From Trileptium ribeirensis (Eukaryota > Nematoda > Enoplea > Enoplida > Thoracostomopsidae), in the NCBI GenBank assembly GCA_030248225.1, contig JASANE010030141.1, positions 1 to 64,000 of the forward strand: a stretch of DNA of 64,000 bases, in the 5' to 3' direction. Under the pieces are notes generated by a model. That model was not told the origin of the DNA. It did not search any database and was given only the letters and a program-made list of their open reading frames with translations. The translations under genes were made by a program, and so were the position numbers. This document shows, piece after piece, positions 22,830-37,400 of the stretch (position 1 is its first letter; every line of letters begins with the position of its first letter).

Positions 22830-25800
22830 AAGGCTGGGTACCTATTTTACGCTCCTAGGCTGTTGCTATATAAGCAATCGCGGATCCAGAAATTTTCAAC
22901 GGGAGTGGAATGGGTTTCCGATCTAGACCCGTTTTTGAGCAAATTTTTTCATGGTTAATGGCTTAATACCATAGTGAGGGCTATTTCGCTATTAGATACG
23001 CTAGTGATTATAGCTTCCACTTAACCGTCAATTTGCCATCTTATCGCCCGTAAAGCGGTTTACACAGTATTTGTCAAATTTGCTCGGTTGGAAATTACCA
23101 TGGGGATAGATTTTAGATATACAACGGTCACAGTCTTAAAGCAGATTTGGGCAGCGTTAAAGTTTGGCCGAACTGTGCCTCAAATTTGAATTTTTCATTG
23201 CTCAAATTATAAAAAGTCGAATAATGGCCGTATTTTTGTCAACTCTCTGATGGTTTTGCTTTAACCTTTCAATTGTGGGTCATTGTTGTGGATATCCGAA
23301 CTGTTATAGAAAATGCTTATGCTTAATAAATATCTAGCATAATTATGCGTATTGCAGACTTTTAGCAAAATGTTACGCTTAATCCTAGCTAACATTTAAG
23401 CTGCTAAATAGCTTAAGTAGCAAAACAAAACTGAAAGTTCTACGTAGTATTTAGCAGTATTATCTTTAAATTGTAAGTTTTTAAACATAATTCTGTTTAA
23501 TATTAAAACTTGATTTATACTAAATATTTTATGACTTTAATTTAGCATAATTATCACAGTTATGCTAAAAAATGTCCAAATGTCCAAAGCTTAGCGACAA
23601 TATCTACCAAAGCTTAATTAAGGATTGCAATATATTTAGCCTAGTTATGCTTAAAAAGCAGCTTCATATTAAGCATAAGCGTTTTGAGTGTGGTAAACGG
23701 GCTAATAATATTTACTATTTGGACAAGGAATTTTGTAGAAATTGAGAGGTGTCGTTGATTACAGTATGTTGCGGTATGCTAAACTCATTGTATTTGGTTT
23801 CTCACCATACATTTCATTGTAGATTTGACAATTACGTAAAAAAGAGTAGAAAATTCATGTTGTTAACGCTTGTCATTCTGATTGACAACAACAGTTGTGT
23901 AGGACATCGCTGTTTTAGAGCTAAATTCTACTTGGAGTGTATGTTTGTGCCTATATTATTGTTGGCTCGGTTTGCGAGTACTTGGAGTATACATACCTAG
24001 TTCGAAAATGTGTTCTGAGTTATGCAAATTTGGAAAAAAATTCATTTTTGTTAGCTCGATGGAAAATTTATTAGTGAAAATTTTTAATCAATCGCTTAGT
24101 TGTCCGGTCAATGTTACTTTTAGGGGTGCAAGAGGTCAAGGTTCTTGTAGTCGGAGGGCTCCCTACCTGGTACCAGCTGCGCTAAGAAAAGAAGGCCGAA
24201 CTAATTAGTATTTCCGGTCAATGTTACTTTTAGTGGTGGAAGAGGTTAAGGTCCTTCTATGAGCATTATACTAAGCACAAGTCGAAAAGCTTTGATTTGC
24301 TAGAAATTCATGGCTTTCTCATGAGTCCATTTCTTGCCGCTGTCAGGCTTGGTTGATCGATGTCGTATTAGTTTATGTGCCGTTTTTAACTACCAACAAT
24401 TAAGGTGCCTGTAACTTGTTTGTGTTTAGTCAACTACTGGTTAACACACGTGTAGCATTTTTGTTGTGATAGAGTTGTTTATTTCTATTAGTCGTAGTGT
24501 AGTATTGTTTAAAACTGTGATATTTAAGTAAGGTGTAGCGGAATACTGTAATTCAAGTTATCTTAAACCAGGTTAGATGTTGACATTTTTATTGTGATTC
24601 GTCCCTTTCCTGTTGGTATACATATTATGTTGTTCAAAAAGGTCTTGCCTAAAATCCCCAACCTGAAATTGGTCAATTTTGAAGACACAGAGATAATGCA
24701 AGAGTAAACTTAAGATGCGCCCCCAACCATCCTCTTTTTACACAAACAAAAGGAGCGAACAAAACTAATTAAAGCGGATCATTTCATTTTTTTTTCAAAA
24801 CCGCAATGGGAAGAGCCCCTTAGCCAAATATAAAAAAAAAACCAAAAAAAACAAAAAACAAACCCAAAAGAGAGAAGCCACTTAATTTACATAATTTGAT
24901 ACCATTCGAACCATCTTGATGACACGGTTAAAAATATTCATTTCCACCACATTTGTGAAAGTTTTTTTTTTCGAATTTTCGAGTTTTTACCCAATGGTAC
25001 ACCTTGGCACACAATTTCTCATATAAATGTATAATTTTAGATATTATTCGAGCCGCATTGGCTCGCTGAGTTGAATGATATGATCAGGGAACTCATTTCG
25101 TATGTTAATAATTTAGGCTATATAATGTTTAGGCTCAGGTTTTGCACATAAATGGAAGTAAATTTCTTTCATTATGATGATACCACAAACAGTTGCAAAA
25201 AATTTTTTATGATAAATTTGGCCGAATGGGTATATATTTTCCAGCAAAGTCACCAAAATGTCCGACTTTGATATATTTCAGGTTGCCGAATAGAAAAGAC
25301 CGTTTCATTTATACTATGAAGCATCAATATAAAATTGTCTCCAGGCATAGATAAGTCTTTGCGTCTTGAAATAAAAAAAAACACTGCGTTGAGCTTCCTA
25401 CGTTTTCTCAGGTAGATTGTTGGGATCTGCAGTTGTAAAGTGCAGTTATTGTTTCCCCAATATGAATCTGTTTTAGTCTACCAATTATATATATATATTC
25501 AGAGTAATTGACATAGATGTTATAATTTAGCTTTGATACTCTGAGTATATAAATGACAAAGTCATAGTTACTCGTTATATTTTTGAACAACTATTCGTGA
25601 CGTATATAGTTTGCGTCCATAAGTTTTTGGCTGATCTTTCTGTTCTTGAAATAAAAAATATAAAACGGCTTGAGGCTACTAGTCAGTCGGGTTTGTCGGT
25701 TTAATTAATCTGATTTCTAAAATTGAGAAATTAACATTTTATCGATGCCCACAACACTATCTGCTGAATCAAACGAAAGCGGAAAACAATTATATACCTT

Positions 25801-28302
25801 GTACTATGTTTTAACAAATTTGTGTATATTAAATTGAGCTTTTTTCTGTCATTGTCTCAGCCATAGAAGCGATCGACTGTTAATAGTGCACTACGAATTG
25901 TGCTATCTGAGAATGTGGGTTTTTTATGATTTTTTCAACCACCCCATAAAATATATCGTACGATGATGCTTAGTAAGGGTCTTCGAATTATTTCATTTTT
26001 CGTAGAAATCCGAAATTCGTCATTATAACATTCGAAATTCCATATTGAAACTATACTTTGGGAAAATCTATAGAGGTTTTAAAATATATACATTATAATG
26101 TTTAAACTACATAATTTGATTTTCAGCAGTTTTTTGGTGGAGTTTTTTTATTTTTGTTCGATTTTACCGCTAATTTTTTATGGATTGCTGGTAATGAAAA
26201 CCTCAAATTTCACGGTAGTTCGGATTTATCCGTTCCATTGTCACGCGTTATGTATAAATGTAACAAGATGTGTTTATAACAGCTTGTAGTTTGTGCACTT
26301 TTTATATATAATTTTTCGAGTATTGTTTACTGGTTGGTTTTTCTTTTACGGTATATATAGTCGCTGCAATAGTAAATTATTAGCTTGTGGAGTATCCGTC
26401 CTAGGTTATTTTTTTCCAACGGTTGAGCGTTAGTGTTTACTTTATAATAAAAAGTGGTAATCTTTTGAACTATTTTTGAATTTTATTTCTGAGGATATCC
26501 ACCCCTCAGACGGAGAAGGTGCTACATTGTCAGCTGTGTGCTCCTGTCCCCGAATCAGAGGTACTCCTTTTAGTTATCTACAAATACAGTTTTTGCTCAA
26601 ATAACTTAGTTATACTTTATGATTCGCTGAGGGTCAATAAGATAAATTTGCCCGTATATCCTTTGATGGCCATTAGGTTGAAATGGACAATAGTTCACGT
26701 TTTTGTATTTACTGGTTTTGGCATGTTCTTTTGCGGATATTCTGTTCTCTCGCGTTGTGGGGTTGCTTGCTCCGGATTGTAGTTCGCTTCATTGCATGCG
26801 TTACCGGGGCATGCGCCCTGGGTTCTATCTACGTCGGCATTGAGGTTGTGCTGTTTATTTTATAACTTGCTATCACGTAACTGGTCATTCCATAGCCAGT
26901 TAGTGCTTATGGGTCTAAGGTTCCTTGTGAGTTGTGCGTGCTTGTCTATCGTTTGCGTGCACATTCGTTATTTGTTTGCCTTGTGAGATCCCGGCGGGTT
27001 CAGTATTTCTCAGGGGTTTGCGTGCACAACTCACTCGTATATCCCGAGTTCGACTCTTGGCGCTTGTTTGGGTTTGCGTCGGGCATGAAAAGGTTAAAAC
27101 CGGACACACCCGTCATAGATTCAGTATAGGGTGTAAGTTACTGTCAGTCAGTCTGCATTGTGCCTCGAACAATTAAATGGCTGTCAACCTGAAGATACCG
27201 CAATATTGTTGTATTTGTGGGATTATCGCTTTCTGGTGGTGTTAGCAGTAGTTGTTGCAGTTGATCACTTATGGAGTCCATCATTTTTACAGCTGTTCCA
27301 GAATCTCGCCACAGCGAGATAGTGATTCTGAATAACAACGCCTGAATGAATGGTAAATATCTGTGGATATTGCTTAACAGTATGAAACGTGTTTTGGGAA
27401 GTGGTTTATTTTATCGCCAATCTGTGTACTGCAATTGGTCGTGGCATAAAGCTGGTAGCCTCTCGTAATTGCGTGTTGAGAGATGCTGGGTGGAAACTAG
27501 GTTATTAGGGGTAATATATCATTTTTTGGTGTCATGTTAAGTTTTTCTCCCGTACTATATATTGTACTAACATTTTGTCTTGCCCTGGGTTCGCAGTTAA
27601 ACTTTTGTCGTATGGTATTTCGGTCGGTCAAGTTTTTCCCGCTTCGTTGGAAATTGGCATGATTTAAATTTCATTTTGTCATTACTTTGGTCATTGAGGG
27701 CGCCATTGCCACGAATGATAGAGCAGCCTTACTTGTAAGAAGAGGCTGGTGAACAAAATAAACGTAAGATTATTGGCATTTGGATAGCCTTGCGTTCGGT
27801 ATAGGATTGGCTGAAATTCTCGTCGGGCTTTTGCTTGTAGCGAGTCACGATATGCCGCGAATTCCGTTCGGGATAGTCAGCTTTATCCTGTGACACAATT
27901 GAAGTAAATAGTAGTATATCATCTGAGTGCTCATTTTAAGTGTTTACTGCGAAAACTAGTGTACACATATATTGTCATATTCAATCGTTTGATTTATCAT
28001 GTTAAATATTTTCATTAGTGCTTCAAGTCTTTGGTGAATAATTATCTCTTGGTTTCTTATATTATTCTTTTCTTTAAGGCTTGTACGTTTGGTGGCTGGG
28101 AAAAATATATAGCTTGGTGTGGGGGACCGGGTGGACCCTTGTGTTAGACATAGTCTAAAACTTACATGAGGTATGAAGTTTGGCATATCGAGAACGGAGT
28201 AGCCTGCATTTTATTTCGTCCCCTGAAAACGTTACAGAAGCCCATATTATGACCTTTACATTTTCATTTTATTTAGAAGTGATCTTATAAAATAATGATT
28301 GA
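22830..28302. other. Intergenic DNA upstream of the kinase gene, no gene recognised
   Basis: AT-rich, with several homopolymer runs and one MITE-like block (23,310-23,685). The open frames between 26,098 and 27,338 are short and overlap on both strands, without domains or consistent splice sites. The kinase promoter should lie near the right end, but I see no convincing core element. Confidence 0.4.
23310..23685. mobile_element. MITE-like element with AAAATGCTTATGCTTAATA termini
   Basis: AAAATGCTTATGCTTAATA at 23,310-23,328 is matched in inverse orientation by TATTAAGCATAAGCGTTTT at 23,667-23,685 (one mismatch). The 376-bp interior is full of TTAGCATAA/TTATGCTAA variants, the subterminal-repeat pattern of MITEs. 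Only one copy is present in the window. Confidence 0.5.
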
Positions 28303-28488
28303 ATGAACGATCAGTCGATAGTGGTTGAAGCGGCGGCGGATGCTTCACGTGGTACGGGAAAGCCGCTGGTCGGCTCGGTGACGAATCCTGTCGGTAAACA
28401 GAAACCAGTCGCTGTTGGAGGTGACGAAGATGGCGAAGGAACGAGTTTTCGACGAAAAATTTCAACTTCGCGAGAATTGAAAGCCACA
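28303..28488 (+). CDS. DGKD/DGKH-like: DGK exon 1 (start codon)
   Basis: ATG at 28,303 opens a Ser/Thr/Gly-rich N-terminus ending in [14 protein letters not shown], close to the IRKVSTSGQIRTK-type lead-in of vertebrate DGK delta. Donor GTAAGC, phase 0. The start is the first ATG of this frame. Confidence 0.85.
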
Positions 28489-31400
28489 GTAAGCAATTAA
28501 ATGTAAACACTTGACATGATTATGGACACGTCAGAATTGATTAGTACATAGGTAATGTTTGTGGTATATAACAAGCAAGGTCCATGTCAATTTTAGGGGC
28601 CGAAAATTATATAGTTTGAAAAAAAAGACCAGCTTAAAGTGGGTTTTCTCTCCTCTCCCGAATCGGGGGCGAGAAATCCCACCCCATCGTTCGACATAGA
28701 CTTGGCGTACGCCTCGAAGAGACGCATTAGCCTAGGCTAATTGTATCGAGAACGGTATGGTATGCATTATGCTTCTACTCGGAAATTTTACATTCCCGCA
28801 AGCACAACTCTCCAACAACGACGAGCAACATAATTTTCATCAGTTTCGAACGCGTTTTGAGCGCCATAAACATTTTATTATATTAAGAGTTGTTATTTAA
28901 TTTCCATGGTTCGATTACATTTTGCGGAGACGTACTATTGGACCATGGACTTTCAAACGAACATCGAGTCAACAGGTATCATATTTGGCAGGACTGTATA
29001 ACAGACGTTGTCTTGTTATACCTGAGCCGTTTTATTTTATTTTATTTTATTATATTAAGAGTTGTTATTTAATTTCCATGGTTCGATTACATTTTGCGGA
29101 GACGTACTATTGGACCATGGACTTTCAAAAACATTTTATTATATTAAGAGTTGTTATTTAATTTCCATGGTTCGATTACATTTTGCGGAGACGTACTATT
29201 GGACCATGGACTTTCAAACGAACATCGAGTCAACAGCTATCATATTTGGCAGGACTGTATAACAGACGTTGTCTTGTTATACCTGAGCCGTTTGATTGTT
29301 ATGTATTGTACGATTTCAACCTTCTACTTTGTTAACTTTTCATTAACTAGGGTAGGGTATAATGGCTTTGTTTCATATTAAAATTTCGTTAAATAATAAT
29401 ACTTTATAGGTATCAATAAAAGAAGGGTATCTTCGTATGCAAACTCGCCCTTTAGGGGTAAGTTTATTTTAGTTATTCGGGTTTTGAAGAATTTAAGTTA
29501 TTGATCATTTCCAGCTTTATTTACAAAACTTATTGACTGATATTTATGTAAAGTGTAAAATGTCAGGATAAGATAAACCAATATTTTGTGCGCAAGAAGA
29601 CATATGTCAGTATAAAAACGGCAGGAACAAGGTTAAAACGCATTACTTATTCGAAATTCTGTTTCATAGTAATTACATACGTCTGGTAAGCTGTTTTCGT
29701 CAAAGTCAAAGAAAAGTCCAAGATAAACTTTATATATCTCCTTTGCAGGGAGTAAAAGGAATTCCGGTTCCGGCGGAAATCATGTTCCGGTTGCGGTTCC
29801 AGCAAAGGGAAAAACCATACAGGAACAGGAATTCCGGTTTAAAAAAATTTTTGTACGAATTTTCCACATTTTTGTTTCATCTGCGGTACAAACGTTATGT
29901 AATATGTACGCCATGAGCAAGTTTCAAAAGCAAAAGAAAAGATTGACTCAGCAATTTACATTGTGAAACGTAAGTAGGACACATAATTTCAGCAGGAATT
30001 TTTATGTTTACCTGCAGGAGTTTGTTAACAAAACAAAACCAGGTCGATGCTTGTAGCAGCTATTTTACACATTCAGAAGCCTGCGTGGTATGTTAGATTT
30101 AAACCGGTCCAACTCGGTAACAGAGTATGCTGGCCTGTCACAGCCCTCCGAAAAGTTGGGGAACTTCGGGGGCCTCCACGTTCATTCTCGGGGGAAAATT
30201 AAACGTGGGGGGACAAATTTTGTTTAAAAATACTAAATATTTCCATATTTTCATGCATTTTTACTACTGTGAGTGTATTTTCAAGCTAAAAACGATATTT
30301 TAGGATTATAAATAGTGGTAATTAATGTTTAAAAACAATTTGCAAACAAAAACATAAATTTTCAGACATAAAAAATTTTTGGAATTAGTTGAACATGGGG
30401 GGACGGACATGGGGAAAATCGCACGAACATTTGGAAAGTGGGGGTACCCCCACCCCCCACTGTGGACAGCCCAGGTGTGGATTATGTAGAAGTACTTAGC
30501 TGTAAGCTTGGCTAATATAAATTGCGTCAAGCACAAGGCAGTGCGCCTGCAAACTTTGTAAATCAGTCTGCATTGGAGTAAACTAGCCTTATCTGCAACG
30601 CAGCAAGAAACTGCGTTCTTGACAACGAACTGTATTCATTGAAACGGTGGGAGCAGTATAACAGATGATCTCACTTATAGCATTGTGGTTAGAAAGTTAT
30701 CATCATTATCATCTAAACGCAAGCCAAAACAGTGTCTCTGACCACTGATCAGAAAATTATAGTACATAGCTCAGTTTTAGGCTCGATTAGTTTATTAATA
30801 ATTAGGTTAGAATTCGTACGTTTACTACGGCGTAAACTAGCCATCAGAAGGGAATCCACAGACGTTTCCAGACAGTTGGTTGCCGTTATGCGTAATAAAT
30901 CTTGGCAGAGCTGCCGATGTAAATTCAGTAAGACCAGACACGCAGATTGGCTGTTCCATTACTTACTGGACACAATCATCTGCATGATCATTCGTTTCTT
31001 TCATCTGGGAATGGCTCAGGGCAGTCTCAGTGAGACCTGCAGTACAGAAGAAACCTCACCACAGGTTGCCCTCAATTGTAACAGTGTCACTGATCTTAGA
31101 AAACAAATATGGTCAGGATCCTCTGGATCTTATTAGTTTCCGCGTTTGAGGCGTCAAAAAATCAATTTGGCATAGAATGTGGTTAACTCAGATCTATTTA
31201 GAATAGGGTCGTGTAATTGGCATGCTCTTGACCACACACAATCAACTCTGTCCCCGCCTTAACTTTATATTTCTATTTACCTAATATAATTGACTTTATC
31301 TATCTATATACACATATATAATTAATTACATATTTAATTTAGAGATGGGTCCAATGCTACTTCAAATTGCGTTCTGGCAAAATCAATTATGCGAAGAAAC

Positions 31401-34400
31401 CGGATGTAAGCCACAGTCGCATTTTTTAAAATGATAAGCTCGATGCTCAGCAACAAGCATGGTTCAATAATGTATAAGATGGCAGTCGGGCCGGGTCTGG
31501 TCGAGTCGCTCGCAGATCGGGGCAGGTCAAATCGAGTTGAAGTATTGTTTGTACATGATTTTATATCGGGTCAGGTCTAGTTCGATGCAGCATTGTCCAC
31601 TTTTGCAAAGTATAATAATATTATATTATGCAAAATTTCGGTTTGAGACCCGTTCCTTGAGTTGAATTAAAGCATGATGATAGTTTTGTTGATAAGTTCG
31701 GTTTCTTGTAGTGCCAGTGACAGTTTTTATTAAGGTTTCGCCATACAACCAATAGGCCTTGAATTTTCCTGATTGGAAACGAACCGATTTATGGATGAAT
31801 CAACGTTAGGTGTAAAAGTGGTGTTCTTTTGTCAAAATCTCGAACTGAACAGTGCAAAACTGACGTTCGCTGTTCTGCCAGTTGTTTTGTAATCACAAAT
31901 AGAAGATCTGCGATGATCGATTGCGCTTGGCAGATGCGTAGTTTGTGCGTGTTCATCAAATGGCATTCAAATATAAGACAACATTTGCTTATGCAAGCCA
32001 ATTTAATCAACTCGTAATGAATTGACAGTATATACTACAAGTCCATCGACTTTAACACGCAAAATCAAAACAACTTATGAATTGAACCATCTTCGCTGCT
32101 GCATCTTGTAGTAGTTTTGCATTATATACTGCATTTTGTGTATTGCGTACTCCAAACTTCTTATGTAAGTATCTCTTAAATCTGAGGCATCATCTCACAA
32201 AATTTTAACTATACTTATGACTTCGTCAACTGAGACAAAATGGTGAGCCTGTCACACCCTTATCACTTCGACCAAATTAAAGTCCCATATGTAGCAAGGG
32301 GTGGAACGATGAGCCAGGTTGTGAGATTTGTGATCGAAAATATCTTTTAGCTTATACGACAATTTGACCGATATAGTTGTTGTGTTTGTACGGCCCCCAT
32401 TCCCGCTTCATATAGCGCTAAACTAATATATTGCTAGTGCTTACCTAGGAAATGTAGACAGTGTATTAGCGAACAAAACGATTGCCAGCTATAATTGCAC
32501 TCTAATGAAAGTGCTTTTGATATCTTACGAAATTTGTCGACAAAATATATTGTGAATAGGCATGGCACAAAATAGTGTTGTATTGGTTCTAGGCCACGTA
32601 TTTCAACGAGGTTGATCTTATGGATTGCAGCATTGCCGAATGTGCGTCGCGTGGCTTGAAATTTATGTTCCAGGTAAGAGTTGGCGGTGAACTATTGGCA
32701 GTGGTGTATCTATCTTTTTGTCACCGCGACTGCTACTTTTACGCAGATCTTTAGATAGTTTTCAAGAAATAATTTTAACCTGGGTTTTTGGGTCCAGACT
32801 CAAAATTTTCTAATAAAACCCAGTTATTTTCAATTCAGAGCCAAGCAGGACCCAGTATGGTTTTGTCGTACATTTGGTTTCAAATTTCACCAGTTATTTG
32901 TCGAGGTAACCTTTTTAAATCCAATAATTCCCCCTTTTCCTTGTGAATTTCCCCAATTTTTCGTAATAATTTTGAGATTTTGGTTATAATTGATAAAAAA
33001 TTTCGCTCGCGTTCGACTCGCGGGGTGTTCATTCGTCATGTAATACGTACATAATATATATGCCGTACGTGGAAACAGGTATTTATTATGGTTACAATTT
33101 GTGTGCATACACCCATTTTTCCTGTCTATCAGACACGAAACTGTCTAATCAGCCCAAGTTTGTACTCAGCGTTCGTTTTGAAAACACAAAATCTTGATCT
33201 TCACTCAGTGTTTAGTTGGATGGGTGCTGATTATGACACATATTTATTTTCAAATTTCTTTTCAGTACTATATTCATTTCGATTGCTGTTTTTCAAGTTA
33301 ATAATATTGTGTATATATTTGTATATATATTTATATTTGTATATATATATATATTTGTATATATATATATTTGTATATATATATTGTGTATATATTTGCT
33401 TTTATAATATGGTTAGGTTATAACGCCATACACGAGCTTCATCTTACTTTTCAGTACTATATTCATTTCGATTGCTGTTTTTCAAGTTAATAATATTGTG
33501 TATGTATTTGCTTTTATAATATGGTTAGGTTATAACGCCATACACGAGCTTCATCTTACTTTTCAGTACTATATTCATTTCGATTGCTGTTTTTCAAGTT
33601 AATAATATTGTGTATATATTTGCTTTTAATATGTTTAGGTTATAACGCCATACACGAGCTTCATCTTATCGGCGGATACAAAGAAAGACATGGATAATTG
33701 GATTTCAGCGTTAAAAAGTGTTGGAAGCCGGGAGTACTTTGAGGTATTGTCGTTAACATTGTTTTACGTATTAACGTGGAACCTTAACGTGGAAGAGTTT
33801 AGTGTTTGTTTTAGATAAACCTTACATTGTAACATTCTTTGAACACCGTTTAGAGTTTTGATTTGAAGAATTGAGTTGTTCGCTAATCGCGAAATAAATC
33901 AGCCAAGTTAATTTTTTTTCAGATGTACTTATCCTAAAAAAGCTGAAAATTATAAAAAATTTCTATTTAGATTTTGACCATCAGACACCTGAACGTGGAA
34001 TCGCACTTTTTCGAAGTATTCGTTATGATAACAATGGACATTTCCGTCATAAAAATATTGTGATTTTCTATAAAAATTGTGAAAATATGATAATTTTTTC
34101 TGTTACGTTTTTGCCTACATTATTTTCTTAGGTGATGCTGGTAGTGCTTTTGATATAACCCTTTCATAATTATTCAACATAACCACATCATTCATTCTGT
34201 TTAGGGTCATTTCGGTATTTACATACGTAATACAATAGTTCGCTTGGGCTAAATTTTTTTAGTCATCAGTGGACGAACAGTATCGTCAACTAACGCGCGG
34301 CTATCACAACTGGTTTGTTTATTCAGTGCGTCGTTCGACGTTTTGCAACGTTTGCGAGAATAGCACTTCGGCTGTGGCGTTTTCGTCGAATTGGTTGTCA

Positions 34401-37400
34401 TGTGAAAGTAAGTCAGTCTTTTTCAACAACCGGAGGTGATGAGAAAAATTGTCTAATCAATGTGGGTTTATTGTGGGCAAAACCGAGTTTCGGACTGATC
34501 GATAGTGTACAAAATGTGTAATTTTTGTTTGGTTATTGTCATGCTATCTACTCCCTGCGTACCGCAAGGTTCTAAAGATTTTCCACGGTACAGTTTGTAT
34601 CTTAAAATTCAAGGCTTGCAGTCATTGCATATCGGTTCATGAGGTCCCATTGCTCCGCAGTTAGATTCCTGGAAGTTATAATGTCCATAATGCGGTATCC
34701 CCGCAGAATGGGCTGAAATCATTGTTGCCAGGGCCCATATCTTTAGTTCGTATTGTATGATCTTTGTTAATGTATGTTTGGTAGGACCTATGACTATTTG
34801 AGAATCGCGATCCAGTTTTTATTGTTACGACCGTCGTAAAATTCTACGACCTATTGTAAAATAATACGTTACTTAATTTGGTACAAGTAGCACATTACCT
34901 TTCGTTGCGCGACTTCATTCACGGTTTTGTTTAAAAAGAATTTTTCACTTGAATTACGTAATTAAACAACCTATTGAAATTTTATATATGATTTTAGTAG
35001 TGTATTACTGACAAATTGGTGACGTTAAAGGATATTTGCCCATTTGTTTACGCGTATTGTTATACGCACAAACCGCAGCGCATTGTTTGAGTGTGATTGT
35101 CTAAACTGATATGGCGGACATAAGTTTTCATCTTCTGGCGCATTCTGTGATGTTATCATTTTGGAAAATGTGTTGCGTCGCCCCGGGTGCAACTATTTTA
35201 TAGCAATCGTTTGGATTTAACCGGAGCAGTTTGTGTCAATAAAGTATTTTTTCCTGTTAATATCATATATTTCTAATTAGTTTGCAAGCTAAAAGTCCAC
35301 AAGAAATGCGCAATTAAAGTGAAAGAAAAATGCAAGTGGACAACGCTGGACACTGTTGGATCAAGTGCTATTTACGGCGAGGATGGGGTAAGCACTTACG
35401 GCTGGCCTCTCTACAGGACCAAAATTTAACCTGGAGCCTCCAGCTCCAACTTTGGAGAATTTTCACCCAGCTGACCTTGGAAAAAATCATATCCCCATAT
35501 CATCTGGTGGTTTTATAATAGCATTTTTCAGGTTCTTCAAGCAATTGCGACATTTTATCTTTAGATTTGTTGGTTATTTACTGTTTAAGCTCTGGAAATG
35601 CATATTTTTGCATGCTTCAATTCATTTTACTTAAGATTTTGTCATATAAATAGTAGAAATATAAGAGTAATATTGGGTTTTTATAACCGTTTCTTGTTAG
35701 CACGATCAATTCTGGTGTTACCTGAAAATACCTGGGGAGTGCTGTGGGTTGACATAGGGGTACAAAAATTAATCTTGTAGCATGACTTGGGAGATATAGG
35801 CGAGCATGCTGTGACAGTTCTGCTAATGCTGTCTTTAGTTTCTTGAGCTATTGTTGAATTTAAGGTATTTACCGGGGCAGCGTCTATCATTGTACCAATA
35901 AAGTTTCTATTCAAAGGCATGTGTCATATACAAAAGTTTTCCTTTTGCTTGCCGCTTTTTGTAGAATTACGTTTACTTACCACGTTTCTTCAGCATTTTA
36001 ATGCAGGAAACACGATATATTTTATTCTTTGATCGATGCAAGAGAATTGACAATAACTATTCACAGCTAAAGGCAAACGTTAACAATTTTTAGACAGTCA
36101 CAATGCCTCATCAATGGATTCGCGGTAATTTGCCGTACCGCGCAACGTGCAATTTATGCGAACGAACGTGCGGATCGCTAATGCAACTTCAAGACTGGCG
36201 CTGTTTGTGGTGCAAAGCTGTGGTAAGTATGGGTTTTCTTTCTCGTTGAGTCGGCTTCTGTTTTGATGTAATTAAATTTGGTCGTACACCGGCGGCTGAG
36301 CTTTTTTCGACGCACACTAGTAATAATAATAATTGTAGGAATTATGTTGGGCTTTGAAATTTTTCTTTTTGGAACATTTGAACTAGATACTAGCCATGCG
36401 AAGGCACACGGACTGAGTGTGGCTAATCTGGGCTTATTGAATATTTTAAAGGTTCTAAATATAAAATGAGGTTTTGAGTTGGCAAGCACCGATAGTAAAT
36501 GATATTTGTGTTTACTTTATTATAGCGACATAAATTTCGTACCATTCGTATTATCGCTTATCTTGTATACTATCATGGCGGAATCAGGAGTGCAGGTTAA
36601 CAACGGCACCGTTCCGATCTATGAGCACTGGCTAGTCCAAACATCGGAAATTATAGCCTGGGGCCATTTTTTGCCGGATTTTGTCTCGTTTAGACGTTAA
36701 TTTTTCTCAGCAGGGGGCTTTGAGCCGGGGGTACCTCCGTTTTGCCGGGGGGCAGCCGAAAATGCCGGGCCCCCACTTTGGACTAGCCTGGAGCATGATT
36801 TACATTATATATATTATTATTAATATAGAATGGGTATTCACAACAATAGCTTTCTGTTCTGACAGTACATTAGTAACAATTTTTGAATGAATATTGACGT
36901 CACCTGCACCCGAACATCGTACAATTCAGAGTTCGGTTTATTAACGGAGTGCTGTATTAGAAAACGCCATAATGTGTTGATAAGCAGCTGGCTCATTTTC
37001 TATTTTCAATAAAATTATAAATCATAGCTTTATTCAAAATTTGATTTCCGTGCTTTTAATAGTAGTCACTAAGAACTAGCTGTACCGATACTGTCAGGTA
37101 GAAATTTTCGCAATAATACAGTAATACAGATTGTCTTTTAGTATGCAGGAGCATTTTGGTCGCCAAATTCCCAACTGCTGTGAAAATACGACTTTCGCGG
37201 GTTGCTACAAATTACTATTCAGAGTTATGTTTTTATATAATAAACTATGTTGATTTAGTTGAAACGGAGCGGAGTTTCCACTCATGGCGCTATGGGGGAA
37301 AATAGTGAAAATTTGTTCTTTTGTCTTGTTTCTGTCATTCTTGGTTAATGAACCCTATTTCCAGAATATAGTCTGTGTTGAATTGGTTGGTCACGTATTG

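Noticed and set aside
27040..27075. GTTCGACTC-like box suggesting a tRNA
   Set aside because: No acceptor, D-arm or anticodon stem could be folded around it; no tRNA gene was found in the window.
30732..31136. 134-codon frame in DGK intron 2
   Set aside because: It begins in the tail of a hAT-like copy, matches no domain and overlaps no splice signals.
33305..33395. Long frame rich in Tyr/Ile/Leu
   Set aside because: Microsatellite (TA/TATATTTG) translation, not a protein.
36503..36590. Possible exon after a TTTATTATAG acceptor in DGK intron 8
   Set aside because: It lacks the His/Cys residues needed here; exon 9 at 37,801 supplies them in frame.
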